This document shows, one piece after another, positions 53,172-61,688 of a stretch of DNA of 64,000 bases. The stretch is taken from assembly GCA_963761985.1 (NCBI GenBank), contig CAVXIT010000003.1:62001-126000 (forward strand), in the 5' to 3' direction. Source of the DNA: JACCTH01 sp963761985. GTDB taxonomy: Bacteria > Actinomycetota > Acidimicrobiia > Spongiisociales > ZC4RG35. Position 1 is the stretch's first letter. Every line of letters begins with the position of its first letter. The notes beneath the pieces are model-generated. The model was not told the DNA's origin. It searched no databases and saw nothing but the letters and a program-made list of their open reading frames with translations. A program made the translations under genes and the position numbers.

Positions 53172-54452
53172 TTGCAGTTCAAGGGTTCTTTGCGCTCACC
53201 CGGTGACCGTGGTCCCGGGATAAGAGTTTCTCTGGAGGTGGACGAATACCACCTTCAAATTCGACGCGGAACCGAGCTGATGGGGCGCTGGTATCTCGCC
53301 GACGTCGAGGTGGTCCGCGACATCGCCGAACGGTTCACCCTCTTCCTCGGCGACGACGAAATGGAGTTCCTGGCTGACGATGCACTCGTTTTTGCCTACG
53401 ACGGCGTCACCCGGATGCAAACGGGGTGGGTGAACGCCCAAAAGAAGAAGCGCCGGCATCGACGGGCGGCCGCCGAGGCGGCAAGACGGAAGGACGAAGC
53501 TCCCGACGAAGAGGACATAGGGCCGGCCCAAATCGAGGAAGAACGCCGCCAGCCAACCCGAGCTGCGGCCAAGGCTCCGAGCTCGGAGCTCGCGAAGAAG
53601 CTCGCTGCGATCGCCGCAGCCGAGGATGCCGAGTTGAACTTTCCAGCGGCCGAGCGTTTCCCGCGTGAGAAACCGGGTGAAGCTCCGGAACCGCCCCTCG
53701 AGGTCGATTGGATTGCGGCCCGAGAAGAGATGGCGATCGGCCGCGAGGAGCCAGTTTCCACGGTCGAGCCGGCCGCGAACGACGGCCGCCTTAAGAGACG
53801 GAAACCTGAGAAACGTGAACCGGAGAAACCTGAACCCGCCCCGGCGAGCGCGTCGCCTGACCTGTGGGTCGAAGTCGAACCGGCGGTTCCGCGGCCTGAA
53901 CCCGAACCGGCGAGGCCGGCGGCTCGGCTGCCAAAGCCACAAGAACCAGAGCCGCAGCTGCCAAAGCCGCAACAGCCAGAGCCCGAATTACCTGAGCCAG
54001 AGTTGCAAGAGCCGCAATGGTTTGAGGTAACCGAATCGGTGCCGTGGGCCGAGCCTGCCTGGCTGACACCAACCGAAGTGGGGGATGCCTCCGCGGCAGC
54101 TTCGGAGGAATGGGCAGAGCCGTCCTGGATCGCCCCCAATACCAGCGAAGCCCAAACCGCATCGGTCCCCCCAGCCGTGTCGGCGACTCAGACCCAAGCC
54201 CAGAGTGATCTGAGACGGCGGTTTGAAGCGCTTGAGCACGCAGCTCGCGACGAATCCTTTTCAGAAGGTCGAGACGACCCGAAGGCCAAGAAGAGACGCA
54301 CGAAGACCGAGAAGGTTGAGAGGGTTGACAAGGCTGAGAAGGGAAAGCGGACCGCACGCGATGGCGCAGGCGGCCACTATCCAGATCGAAAAGCCCTCCC
54401 CACCCGAGCCCGAGCCGAACCATTTGAAGCCGGTCAAGTCGAAGCCGGCTGA
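53172..54452 (+). CDS. Unknown protein: N-terminal beta-rich domain with long Pro/Glu-rich and Lys/Arg-rich low-complexity tail
   Basis: A TTG at 53172 with GAGG six bases upstream opens 426 residues. Residues 1-90 look like a small PH-like or beta-barrel domain (VSLEVDEYHLQIRRGTELMG, FTLFLGDDEMEFLADDALVF). Residues 95-115 are basic (KKKRRHRRAAAEAARRK). Residues 215-300 are dominated by PEPE, PKPQ and PEPEL repeats, and residues 360-410 by Lys, Arg and Glu. I do not recognise a family. The tail suggests an extended, possibly nucleic-acid- or protein-binding region. The last 90 bases overlap the next ORF in another frame. Confidence 0.6.
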   Translation: MQFKGSLRSPGDRGPGIRVSLEVDEYHLQIRRGTELMGRWYLADVEVVRDIAERFTLFLGDDEMEFLADDALVFAYDGVTRMQTGWVNAQKKKRRHRRAAAEAARRKDEAPDEEDIGPAQIEEERRQPTRAAAKAPSSELAKKLAAIAAAEDAELNFPAAERFPREKPGEAPEPPLEVDWIAAREEMAIGREEPVSTVEPAANDGRLKRRKPEKREPEKPEPAPASASPDLWVEVEPAVPRPEPEPARPAARLPKPQEPEPQLPKPQQPEPELPEPELQEPQWFEVTESVPWAEPAWLTPTEVGDASAAASEEWAEPSWIAPNTSEAQTASVPPAVSATQTQAQSDLRRRFEALEHAARDESFSEGRDDPKAKKRRTKTEKVERVDKAEKGKRTARDGAGGHYPDRKALPTRARAEPFEAGQVEAG

Positions 54453-54645
54453 AAAGCCGGTAGAGATCCGTAACGACGGGCACCACCCGATCGAGAGCAA
54501 CGTCGGGCTGCTCGCCAAGCTTCGTCGAGCCCCGAAAGTGTCCGACGGCCACGTGCACGTCTACCAGGAGTCGCGCTCCACAGTTGGATTGACCCGCCGG
54601 GTCTGCCTTGAGTGTTCCCACGTCTCGATCAGCTCAGACGAGTAG
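54361..54645 (+). CDS. Small conserved-looking protein, possibly the true C-terminus of the preceding gene
   Basis: Encodes 94 residues from ATG 54361 in the +1 frame relative to the preceding gene. It begins with another Pro/Glu/Lys stretch (PSPPEPEPNHLKPVKSK). It ends with a compact segment, SDGHVHVYQESRSTVGLTRR, then VCLECSHV with a CxxC pair. The low-complexity style continues from the previous gene while that gene's own frame degrades after about 54350. A single gene split by a frameshift near 54350-54400 is therefore as likely as two overlapping genes. The function is unknown. Confidence 0.5.
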   Translation: MAQAATIQIEKPSPPEPEPNHLKPVKSKPAEKPVEIRNDGHHPIESNVGLLAKLRRAPKVSDGHVHVYQESRSTVGLTRRVCLECSHVSISSDE

Positions 54646-54669
54646 CTCCAAGTCATTCACCTGGCAAAA

Positions 54670-54710
54670 CAAAGAGGACCGGCGGTTGCCGGTCCTCTTT
54701 GTGAGTTTTT
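54670..54710. terminator. Strong intrinsic terminator
   Basis: CAAAGAGGACCGGC (54670-54683) pairs perfectly with GCCGGTCCTCTTTG (54688-54701) around the loop GGTT. TGAGTTTTT follows on the plus strand. It lies between convergent genes and can serve both. Confidence 0.92.
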
Positions 54711-54714
54711 CCCT

Positions 54715-54912
54715 CTATCGCTTCTTGGTGGTCTTCTTCGCAGCCTTCTTGGCTGGAGCTTTCCTTACCGCGGCCTTGCGGGCTGGAGCCTTCTTCGCCG
54801 ATTTCTTGGCGGTCGACTTCTTCGCAGCCTTCTTGGCTGGAGCCTTCTTAGCGGTCGACTTCTTCGCCGCCTTCTTGGCTGGCCTCTTGGCCGTTGCCTT
54901 CTTCGTAGCCAT
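54715..54912 (-). CDS. Histone H1-like Lys/Ala-rich DNA-binding protein
   Basis: Encodes 65 residues from ATG 54912, with ribosome site GGAGG five bases upstream; the frame continues upstream without conservation. The whole protein is made of KKA, KKS and AKK units (KKAAKKSTAKKAPAKKAAKK). This resembles the tails of actinobacterial HupB and the chlamydial Hc1/Hc2 and H1-like proteins. It should bind and compact DNA without sequence preference. No folded HU domain is present. Being simple-sequence, homology cannot be proven. Confidence 0.8.
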   Translation of the reverse strand: MATKKATAKRPAKKAAKKSTAKKAPAKKAAKKSTAKKSAKKAPARKAAVRKAPAKKAAKKTTKKR

Positions 54913-54995
54913 TTGTCCTCCTGTCGAGCGTGTCTTAGCGACACACGTGCACTTGGGGGAACATTCAAGCAATGTGTGCGGTGATACCTACATAC

Positions 54996-56093
54996 TTAGT
55001 TAATGGGGTGAAGCATTGCCTCCCGGACCATGTCTTCGACGTACCTGGTGGAGTGGCCGTAACCCTTGACGACCTCGTTCGACGTGTAATGGAGGACGCG
55101 AGAGACCCAGAGGTGAAAGGCAATCGTCTCCCAATCTCGGTCTGAAATATTCGCGTCAGTCAGCAGAACCTTGAGAGCGCCGAGCCAGGCTGGCGTGTCG
55201 ATTTCGTAGTGCTGCTCGTGCAGGTTGGCGGCAATCGCCGGATCGAAATGTTCCCGCAGCAGAGAGAGTTGGGGATTCGTCAGCGGGCGTTGCAAGAGCC
55301 TTGCGCTCGCGGCGAAGTCGAATGCCACCAGGCCGCCGACATGGGAGTCAGGCGGCACGTCCGGATCGGCGTGATGTGCTGCAGGCTGAGGAGGGGCCCC
55401 GCCTCGGAGTCGCTGGAGCGCTCCGAGGCACTCCCCGAACATCGTTCTGAGCTCTTCGAGGTTTCCGTAAAGCTGATGATCCTTGCCCGCGGCGACACAG
55501 TTCTCATAGATGGAAAGCCCAAGTCGAGCAGTGATCGCAGTGATTAGCGTGTCGATCCCCCAATCACTTTGATCACGGACGAGGTCGTTTTTGGCGATGG
55601 CCTCCGCGGCACGGCGGGAAAACGCAACCTCCCCTGCCAGGGGTTGCTTGATCCGAGCCAACACGCTTCGTGGCCAGAGCATGGCCAACGCCGGCCGGAC
55701 CAGCATGGCGGTGACCATCCCGTCGGTCGCGGCCCGCGGATAGAAGTGCCGAACTGTGTCGTAGCCGAGGTCGAGTCCGGATTCTGCGGCTTCGATCCAG
55801 CCCGGGTCGAAAGTCTTGATGTCGGCGTCGTAGAAATGCAATCGGTCGCAGTCGGATTCCAGGAACAGGTCGAAGCCGGTGTTGATCGCATCGCCTTTCC
55901 CCGGCCGCAGGCTTCCGATACGTCGTTGGGTTTCGAGCCGGTATGTAGTGGAGAGTGCTCGAACTGACCTAACGGCTTCGTCGTCGTCGCCATGAATCCC
56001 GATGACTTCAGATACCCGCGGATGCGAGTTGGCCAGGTCCAGCGTGCGCACCACCAACGCCGGATCCTCGGAAAGGAAGGGCACGACCACCAT
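54996..56093 (-). CDS. mgs: Mannosylglycerate synthase (GT78), GDP-mannose:glycerate mannosyltransferase
   Basis: Encodes 365 residues from ATG 56093; the long open frame upstream is antisense to the divergent gene. LGTLRPGKGDGMNT-like text is present as IGSLRPGKGDAINTGFDLF. It is followed by LHFYDADIKTFDPGWIEAA (DAD metal motif), YDTVRHFYPRAATDGMVTAM, IKQPLAGEVAFSRR, SDWGIDTLITAITA and HQLYGNLEELRTMF. These agree segment by segment with Rhodothermus marinus mannosylglycerate synthase as I remember it. It makes the compatible solute mannosylglycerate in one step, without the phosphorylated intermediate. Confidence 0.88.
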   Translation of the reverse strand: MVVVPFLSEDPALVVRTLDLANSHPRVSEVIGIHGDDDEAVRSVRALSTTYRLETQRRIGSLRPGKGDAINTGFDLFLESDCDRLHFYDADIKTFDPGWIEAAESGLDLGYDTVRHFYPRAATDGMVTAMLVRPALAMLWPRSVLARIKQPLAGEVAFSRRAAEAIAKNDLVRDQSDWGIDTLITAITARLGLSIYENCVAAGKDHQLYGNLEELRTMFGECLGALQRLRGGAPPQPAAHHADPDVPPDSHVGGLVAFDFAASARLLQRPLTNPQLSLLREHFDPAIAANLHEQHYEIDTPAWLGALKVLLTDANISDRDWETIAFHLWVSRVLHYTSNEVVKGYGHSTRYVEDMVREAMLHPIN

Positions 56094-56146
56094 TGTCCGC
56101 GGCGGGGTCGATGGGCTTTCTGACACTGGGCGATACGCTACCGACG

Positions 56147-57187
56147 ATGCCTTCCATCGTTCCCGTCGTCCTTTCGGGCGGCGTCGGCACCCGCCTCTGG
56201 CCGCTCTCGCGCCAGGCGGAGCCGAAGCAGTTTCAGGCCTTGATCGGGAGCGAAAGCATGCTCGCCCAAACACTGGCGCGGCTTCCCGAGTATCTCGCCA
56301 ACGCGATCGTGGTGGCCAACGTGGCCCATGTTGGCGAGCTCTCCGCTCACGCCGGAGGGATCCGCATCCTTGCCGAGCCGGAGGGGCGCAACACAGCCCC
56401 GGCAGTAGCCGCGGCCGCACTCACATCGGATGCAGACGACATCCTGGTCGTCATGCCCGCCGATCATCACATCGCTCAAGTCGATGAATTCCGCGAAGCG
56501 CTAACGCTTGCGCTCGACACAGCCCGCGCCGGCTACCTGACAACATTCGGCATTGTGCCCGGCGGGCCCGAAACGGGCTTTGGCTACATAGTCCCCGGAG
56601 AAAGCGCCCTGAATGGTGATGATCTGGGAGCGGCCCGACGCATCGAAAAATTCGTCGAAAAGCCCTCGATCGACCAGGCGAAGGAGTTGATTCAGCAGGG
56701 GGCACTGTGGAACAGCGGGATGTTCGTTTTCCCGATCTCGGTCCTGCTCGAAGAGCTCGGCCGGCTCGAACCCGAGCTCCTGCGGGCGGTGCAGTCCTCC
56801 CTGGCATCTTCGACCGAGAATTCATGGGGCCGCCTCCTCGGCCGGGAGTTTTCAGACGCCAAGAGCGTTGCCATCGACGTTGCAGTGATGGAAAGAACTC
56901 ACCGGGCGGCGGTCGTGCCGCTTTCCGCCGGCTGGAGCGACATCGGCTCGTGGGCGTCGTTATGGGAACTCGGGGAGAAAGACCGCGCCGGCAACGTGGT
57001 CGTCGGCCCGGTGACCATGCATCAATCGTCGGGAAGCTACGTCCGGTCGGAAGGGCCGCGCATTGCGGTGAGCGGGGCCGATGACCTGGTGATCGTGGCG
57101 ACGGCAACGTCGGTCCTCGTCACCAAACGCGAGAACGCCCAGTCGGTCAAGACCCTGTTCGAAATGCTTGCGCCCGAGGATCGCTGA
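56147..57187 (+). CDS. manC: Mannose-1-phosphate guanylyltransferase
   Basis: Encodes 346 residues from ATG 56147. PVVLSGGVGTRLWPLSR is the nucleotidyltransferase signature, PKQFQALIGSESML follows, LAEPEGRNTAPAVAAAAL and VVMPADHHI are typical, FVEKPSIDQA and LWNSGMFVF complete the set. It lacks the C-terminal isomerase domain of bifunctional ManC. It makes GDP-mannose, the donor of the divergently encoded mannosylglycerate synthase; the two starts are 53 bases apart and probably co-regulated. Confidence 0.93.
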   Translation: MPSIVPVVLSGGVGTRLWPLSRQAEPKQFQALIGSESMLAQTLARLPEYLANAIVVANVAHVGELSAHAGGIRILAEPEGRNTAPAVAAAALTSDADDILVVMPADHHIAQVDEFREALTLALDTARAGYLTTFGIVPGGPETGFGYIVPGESALNGDDLGAARRIEKFVEKPSIDQAKELIQQGALWNSGMFVFPISVLLEELGRLEPELLRAVQSSLASSTENSWGRLLGREFSDAKSVAIDVAVMERTHRAAVVPLSAGWSDIGSWASLWELGEKDRAGNVVVGPVTMHQSSGSYVRSEGPRIAVSGADDLVIVATATSVLVTKRENAQSVKTLFEMLAPEDR

Positions 57188-57499
57188 GTGTGGCGGAGAG
57201 CCCGTGCGGCAACTGTCGGACTACTCCTGTTCGCCTGCGCGTGTGTCGGCCGGCCCCCCGCCGATGCCACCGGTGAGCAGGTCTACGAGCAGGTCTGCGC
57301 CCGCTGTCACGCTGCTGACCTGAGTGGGGGAGTTGGTCCAGGAATCGGCGCCGGTTCGAACGCGGCCGAGCAGAACGACGAGTTCCTGCGCCTGACCATC
57401 ACCGATGGCCGGGGCCGGATGCCGTCTTTTCGCCACACGCTCACCGAGGAAGAGATCAACCGTGTGATTGAGTTCATGCGAGAAGAGCAGGACGAATGA
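57188..57499 (+). CDS. Small c-type cytochrome, probable lipoprotein
   Basis: A GTG at 57188, directly after the manC stop, opens 103 residues. An N-terminal hydrophobic signal ends in a Cys-rich segment (LLLFACACVG), possibly a lipobox. The heme site is VCARCHAADLSGG (CxxCH), and GRMPSFRHTLTEEEINRV supplies the axial Met and the C-terminal helix. It is a class I cytochrome c outside the membrane and a natural client of the Ccm system in this window. It overlaps menC by four bases. Confidence 0.9.
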   Translation: MWRRARAATVGLLLFACACVGRPPADATGEQVYEQVCARCHAADLSGGVGPGIGAGSNAAEQNDEFLRLTITDGRGRMPSFRHTLTEEEINRVIEFMREEQDE

Positions 57500-58452
57500 C
57501 GGTTCTCGAAGCGCTTGAGCTCTTCCCTGTATCGATTCCGATGCTTCATCGATTCCGGCGAGTCGATCGGCGGGACGCTGTCTTGATCAGAGGGCCGGCC
57601 GGGTGGGGCGAGTTCTCGCCGTTTCCCGACTACCCGGCGGAAGTCACCACCCGCTGGCTCGCCGCGGCACTGGAAGCTGCCTGCAGCACCTGGCCAGTCC
57701 CCGTTCGTAACACGGTGCCCGTGAACGTCACGGTCCCAGCGGTGGACCCGATCGTCGCCTATCGCATGGTCAAAGACTCGGGTTGTGGGACCGCCAAGGT
57801 CAAGGTGGCTGATCCGGGCCAGAAGTTCGCCGACGACTATGCCCGTCTGGAAGCAGTTCGAGATGCCCTCGGTCCTGCCGGCAAGATCCGCATCGACGTC
57901 AACGCGGCTTGGAGCCTCGAACAAGCAACCGAGAGCTTGCTGCGGCTCGCTGAGTTCGATCTTGAGTACGCCGAACAGCCGGTGCGCTCATTGGAAGACA
58001 TGATCGAGTTGCGCCGCCGGGTGCCGGTTCGGATCGCGGCCGACGAGGCAATCCGACTAGCCGCCGATCCACTTGAAGTCGCGGAGCGCGGGGCCGCCGA
58101 TGTGATCGTCTTGAAGGTTCAACCCCTGGGAGGGATTGGTCGGGCTCTTGACCTGGCGCGCCGATCAGGCCTGCCCGCGGTCGTTTCGTCGGCCCTGGAA
58201 ACCTCGGTGGGGATTGCGGCCGGAGTCGCGGCGGCCGCGGCGCTCCCGGAACTCGAGTTCGCCTGCGGCCTGGGCACCGTGACCCTGTTGGTGGGCGACG
58301 TCGTCGTGGACTCGATGGTGCCCGTTGATGGCCAACTGGCCGTGCGGCGTCCCGAGCCTTCGCTCGAGCTCCTCGAGCGTTTCGCCCCCGACCGTGACGT
58401 GGCCGCCGGCCTCCTGCGCCGGCTGCGCTGGGCCGCCGAGGTACTGGCATGA
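57496..58452 (+). CDS. menC: o-Succinylbenzoate synthase
   Basis: Encodes 318 residues of the enolase superfamily. TAKVKVADPG has the catalytic Lys pair, IRIDVNAAW and YAEQPVR give the first two metal ligands (Asp, Glu), IAADEAIR the third (Asp), and VLKVQPLGGIG the second catalytic Lys. It removes water from SHCHC to make o-succinylbenzoate in menaquinone synthesis. It overlaps menD by four bases. Confidence 0.93.
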   Translation: MTVLEALELFPVSIPMLHRFRRVDRRDAVLIRGPAGWGEFSPFPDYPAEVTTRWLAAALEAACSTWPVPVRNTVPVNVTVPAVDPIVAYRMVKDSGCGTAKVKVADPGQKFADDYARLEAVRDALGPAGKIRIDVNAAWSLEQATESLLRLAEFDLEYAEQPVRSLEDMIELRRRVPVRIAADEAIRLAADPLEVAERGAADVIVLKVQPLGGIGRALDLARRSGLPAVVSSALETSVGIAAGVAAAAALPELEFACGLGTVTLLVGDVVVDSMVPVDGQLAVRRPEPSLELLERFAPDRDVAAGLLRRLRWAAEVLA

Positions 58453-60113
58453 GTTTGCCCAACCCATCGTGGGCGATGGCGACGGTCATCTTTGACGAGC
58501 TGGTCCGCAGTGGGATCGAACAAGTCGTTCTTGCCCCCGGCTCGCGCTCGGGAGCACTCGCGACGACGGCCGCGGCCGAGGACAGGCTGGCACTCACGGT
58601 GGCGATTGACGAGCGCTCGGCCGGGTTCTTCGCCGTCGGATACGGAAAGGCGTCCGGAAAACCTGCGGTGGTCATGACGACTTCCGGAACCGCGGTGGCC
58701 AACCTTTTCCCGGCCGTGATTGAAGCGAGCGAGTCGCTCACGCCACTCGTCGTCATTACCGCCGACCGCCCATTCGATCTGCGCTTCACCGGAGCGAACC
58801 AGACGATCGACCAGGCAGAGATCTTTGGCCGCTACCCGCGATTCTTCGCCGACATTCCCGAAGCAGTCGATGTGCCCGGTGAGGCTTTCGGCTGGCGCCG
58901 CCTCGTCTCCCAGGCGATCGCCGCCGCGGCCAACGGACCGGTTCACCTCAACGTCGCTTTTCGCGAGCCTCTCGTTCCTGCGAGCGACGACGGGCGAGAC
59001 GTTGCCATGCCCTATCGGAACGAGGTCGCCGGGCGATCCGACGGAGCTCGCTGGGACGCCCACGAGGGCGCGGAGCCGGGCGGGGACGTCTTTCCGCTCG
59101 GGCAAAGGGACTTGGTGGTGGCAGGGGCAGGGGCGAGCAGAGAGTTGGTCGAAGAAGCGCTCGGCATTGGAGTACCGGTGGTGGCCGAGGGACACAGCAA
59201 CTGCCGGTTGCCGGGCACCATCACCACAGCTCATCACTTGTTGAGCGGGGACTTCCCCCAGCTCAGGCCCGACCGAATCGTGGTCCTGGGCAGGGCCGGC
59301 CTTTCGCGTCCACTCAGCCTCCTACTTCGCCAGGTGCCCACTGTGGTTGTTCGTCCGGTTAGGGGCGACCCGACGCGCAAGGCGCTGGCCATGGTCGATG
59401 TGAGCAGGTTTGCTCCGGACGAAGTCGATTACGCGTGGAATGCAACCTGGCGCTCGCACGAGCAGATTGCGCGCCAGATCGTCGACACCGAGCTCGACCG
59501 CGATTCCGACCTGAACGAGCCCAGGGTCGCCCGCGATCTTTGGTCGGCAGTGCCTGACGGAGCGTTGCTGGTGGTGGGCTCGTCGATGCCGGTGCGGGAT
59601 CTCGATTGGTTTGCCCCGGCCCGAGGCAATTTGCAGGTCGTTTCCAATCGGGGAGCGTCAGGGATCGACGGCTTCCTCTCGCTCGCGTTCGGTGCTGCAA
59701 CCGTCCGCCAACCGGCCTACGGCCTGGTCGGCGATCTCTCCTTTCTCCACGACGCCAACGGCCTCTTGAGCACCCCACGCCCGGACCTAACGGTCGTTGT
59801 GGTCAACAACGGCGGCGGCGGAATCTTCTCTTTCCTCCCCCAGGCGGGGTATCCCGACCACTTCGAAAGGGTGTTCGGGACTCCGGCCCCAGTCGACCTG
59901 GCTCAGCTGATCCTCGCCTACGGGATCGAGCATCAGCTGATTGAAACCGTCTCAGGTTTCGCCGCCGCGTTGCAGGAACCACCTCAGGGCGTGAAAGTGT
60001 TGGAAGTGAGGACGAACCGCCAAGAGAACGTCGGGGTTCATCGCCGCCTCACCGCCGCGGTCATCGACGGGGTGCGCGCTACTCCAGGGCTGACAGCATC
60101 GCCGCCAGCTTGA
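58449..60113 (+). CDS. menD: 2-Succinyl-5-enolpyruvyl-6-hydroxy-3-cyclohexene-1-carboxylate synthase
   Basis: Encodes 554 residues of the thiamine-diphosphate family. LAPGSRSGALATTAA and IDERSAGFFAVGYGKAS match the MenD N-terminus, with TTSGTAVANLFPAVIEAS following. VGSSMPVRDLDWF and SNRGASGIDGFLSLAFGAA are the cofactor region, and VVVNNGGGGIFSFLPQ the metal motif. It joins isochorismate and 2-oxoglutarate. The 3' end overlaps menF, on the other strand, by 35 bases. Confidence 0.95.
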   Translation: MSLPNPSWAMATVIFDELVRSGIEQVVLAPGSRSGALATTAAAEDRLALTVAIDERSAGFFAVGYGKASGKPAVVMTTSGTAVANLFPAVIEASESLTPLVVITADRPFDLRFTGANQTIDQAEIFGRYPRFFADIPEAVDVPGEAFGWRRLVSQAIAAAANGPVHLNVAFREPLVPASDDGRDVAMPYRNEVAGRSDGARWDAHEGAEPGGDVFPLGQRDLVVAGAGASRELVEEALGIGVPVVAEGHSNCRLPGTITTAHHLLSGDFPQLRPDRIVVLGRAGLSRPLSLLLRQVPTVVVRPVRGDPTRKALAMVDVSRFAPDEVDYAWNATWRSHEQIARQIVDTELDRDSDLNEPRVARDLWSAVPDGALLVVGSSMPVRDLDWFAPARGNLQVVSNRGASGIDGFLSLAFGAATVRQPAYGLVGDLSFLHDANGLLSTPRPDLTVVVVNNGGGGIFSFLPQAGYPDHFERVFGTPAPVDLAQLILAYGIEHQLIETVSGFAAALQEPPQGVKVLEVRTNRQENVGVHRRLTAAVIDGVRATPGLTASPPA

Positions 60114-61188
60114 GTCTGGTCTCCTCGAGCTCGTCTTCGGGGATCGAACCTTCGACGATTCCATTCCCGGCGAAGAGCCGGGCTCTAGCTCCCGTCAACT
60201 CGGCACAACGAAGGGCGATGGCCACTTCGCCATCACCGTTTGATCTGAAATAGCCGACCGGTCCGGCGTAGCGATTGCGATCCATCGCCTCAAGATTCCG
60301 GATCACCGTATCCGCTTCTTTGGCTGGCACTCCGCCGACGGCGGGGGTGGGATGAAGGAGAGCGACCAGGTCGATGATGTGAAGGTCACGAGCAAGGCGC
60401 CCGGCGAAAGGAGTGGCGAGATGCTGGACGTTGGCGAGGCGCATCAGCTCGGGCGCCGCAGGGCGCGATAGGTCCCCGGCCACCGATCGCAGCTTGTCGC
60501 TAACTGCATCTGCCGCGAGGCGATGCTCGGTGATCGTTTTGGGATCGGTCAGCATGTCGTGGCCCAGCTTTTCGTCCTCTTCGCTGGTGCTACCTCGAGC
60601 GGCGGTTCCTGCCAGCGTCACCGATTCGATGTCCCGGCCCGTCTTCCTGATGAGTAGTTCGGGCGAGGCGCCGACAAGCCCCTCGATGAGAAAGCGAAAG
60701 CAATCGGGGAAACGTTCGCTGAGCCGACCGAGGATCCGATGAGGATCGAATCGCTGTTTGGACCAGAGGGCGTGGTCGCGGGCGAGCACGACCTTCTCGA
60801 CCTCTCCCCGTTCGATCATTTCAACAATGGTGCCAACCGCTTCGAGCCAGAGGTGATCGGGCAGCGACGACCCGGCAAACCGCGGTCGGTCCCGGTCGGA
60901 TCCGTTCTCGCTTGGGGGCGGGAGGACGGACGCATCGCCGTGAAAAGTGGGCTCGCCGTTTCTCAGCTCGACCACCAACTCGGGGACAACGACGAGAGAC
61001 CCGGTCGCTTCGCTGTCGAAGGTAAAGCTGGCAAAACTCACCGGAGCTGAAATAGATCGAACCTGTTCATAACGATCAGGGCCGACGCCCGGATCGATGA
61101 TCTTGATCTCACCGAACCCGCCCAGGGTCACAGTCGGACTGGCCCACCACACTCGCGGCCTGCGGGCGAGAAGCTCGGCGGCTTCCAT
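60079..61188 (-). CDS. menF: Isochorismate synthase
   Basis: Encodes 369 residues. The chorismate-binding domain occupies the C-terminal 260 residues: VEKVVLARDHAL, LIRKTGRDIESVTLAGTAAR, EHRLAADAV (catalytic Glu and metal site), HLATPFAGRL, LHPTPAVGGVP and YAGPVGYFRSNGDGEVAIALR. It converts chorismate to isochorismate, the first step towards menaquinone. It converges with menD, so all three men genes here serve one pathway. Confidence 0.92.
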   Translation of the reverse strand: MEAAELLARRPRVWWASPTVTLGGFGEIKIIDPGVGPDRYEQVRSISAPVSFASFTFDSEATGSLVVVPELVVELRNGEPTFHGDASVLPPPSENGSDRDRPRFAGSSLPDHLWLEAVGTIVEMIERGEVEKVVLARDHALWSKQRFDPHRILGRLSERFPDCFRFLIEGLVGASPELLIRKTGRDIESVTLAGTAARGSTSEEDEKLGHDMLTDPKTITEHRLAADAVSDKLRSVAGDLSRPAAPELMRLANVQHLATPFAGRLARDLHIIDLVALLHPTPAVGGVPAKEADTVIRNLEAMDRNRYAGPVGYFRSNGDGEVAIALRCAELTGARARLFAGNGIVEGSIPEDELEETRLKLAAMLSALE

Positions 61189-61202
61189 TCAACCGAATCC
61201 GT

Positions 61203-61682
61203 TCAATCCGGTGTCAGGCGGCGCCGGGCACCATCGAGCAAGAGTGATCGAAAGTGGTGTTCGACCATCTTTCCGGCCGCCGGCAGCATGGTGGCGAAAG
61301 CCTTGACGAGCCGGTCGGCAGCTTCTTCGTCGTTGTCGGAGGTGGCTTCGACGGAGTCGCGCACAAATCTGGCGAAGATCTCGATGGATTGCTCCGCTAC
61401 GGGTCGCATCGCGGCATCCATTCTGCGGGCGAGATCGAGTAATTCCCCCAGCGGCAAACCACTTTCGACGAGAGCCATCCCCGACCGGATCGGCTCGACG
61501 TCGGCGGGATCGAAGAGGGGTTCGGGGTCGGTTCGGGCCGGTTTGAGGAATCCTTCCCGCACCACAACTTCGAGAAGTGTGGGTGGAAGGTTGGTGTGCT
61601 CGGCGAGGCTGTCGAGCGAAAGGAGGTCGGTTCCAGGTTTGAGGGCGTCGGCCAACGCGAGATCCCAGGGGTCGAGGGTCAT
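61203..61682 (-). CDS. Putative helix-turn-helix (MerR-like / cyclase-regulatory-like) protein
   Basis: Encodes 159 helical residues. LAEHTNLPPTLLEVVVREGFLKP followed by FDPADVEPIRSGMALVESGL resembles a MerR-type DNA-binding helix set, and also the N-terminal regulatory domain of actinobacterial adenylate cyclases such as Rv1264. The C-terminal 80 residues are helices without a clear motif. It lies seven bases from the end of murI on the same strand and may share its transcript. The function is uncertain. Confidence 0.5.
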   Translation of the reverse strand: MTLDPWDLALADALKPGTDLLSLDSLAEHTNLPPTLLEVVVREGFLKPARTDPEPLFDPADVEPIRSGMALVESGLPLGELLDLARRMDAAMRPVAEQSIEIFARFVRDSVEATSDNDEEAADRLVKAFATMLPAAGKMVEHHFRSLLLDGARRRLTPD

Positions 61683-61688
61683 TTCGGG

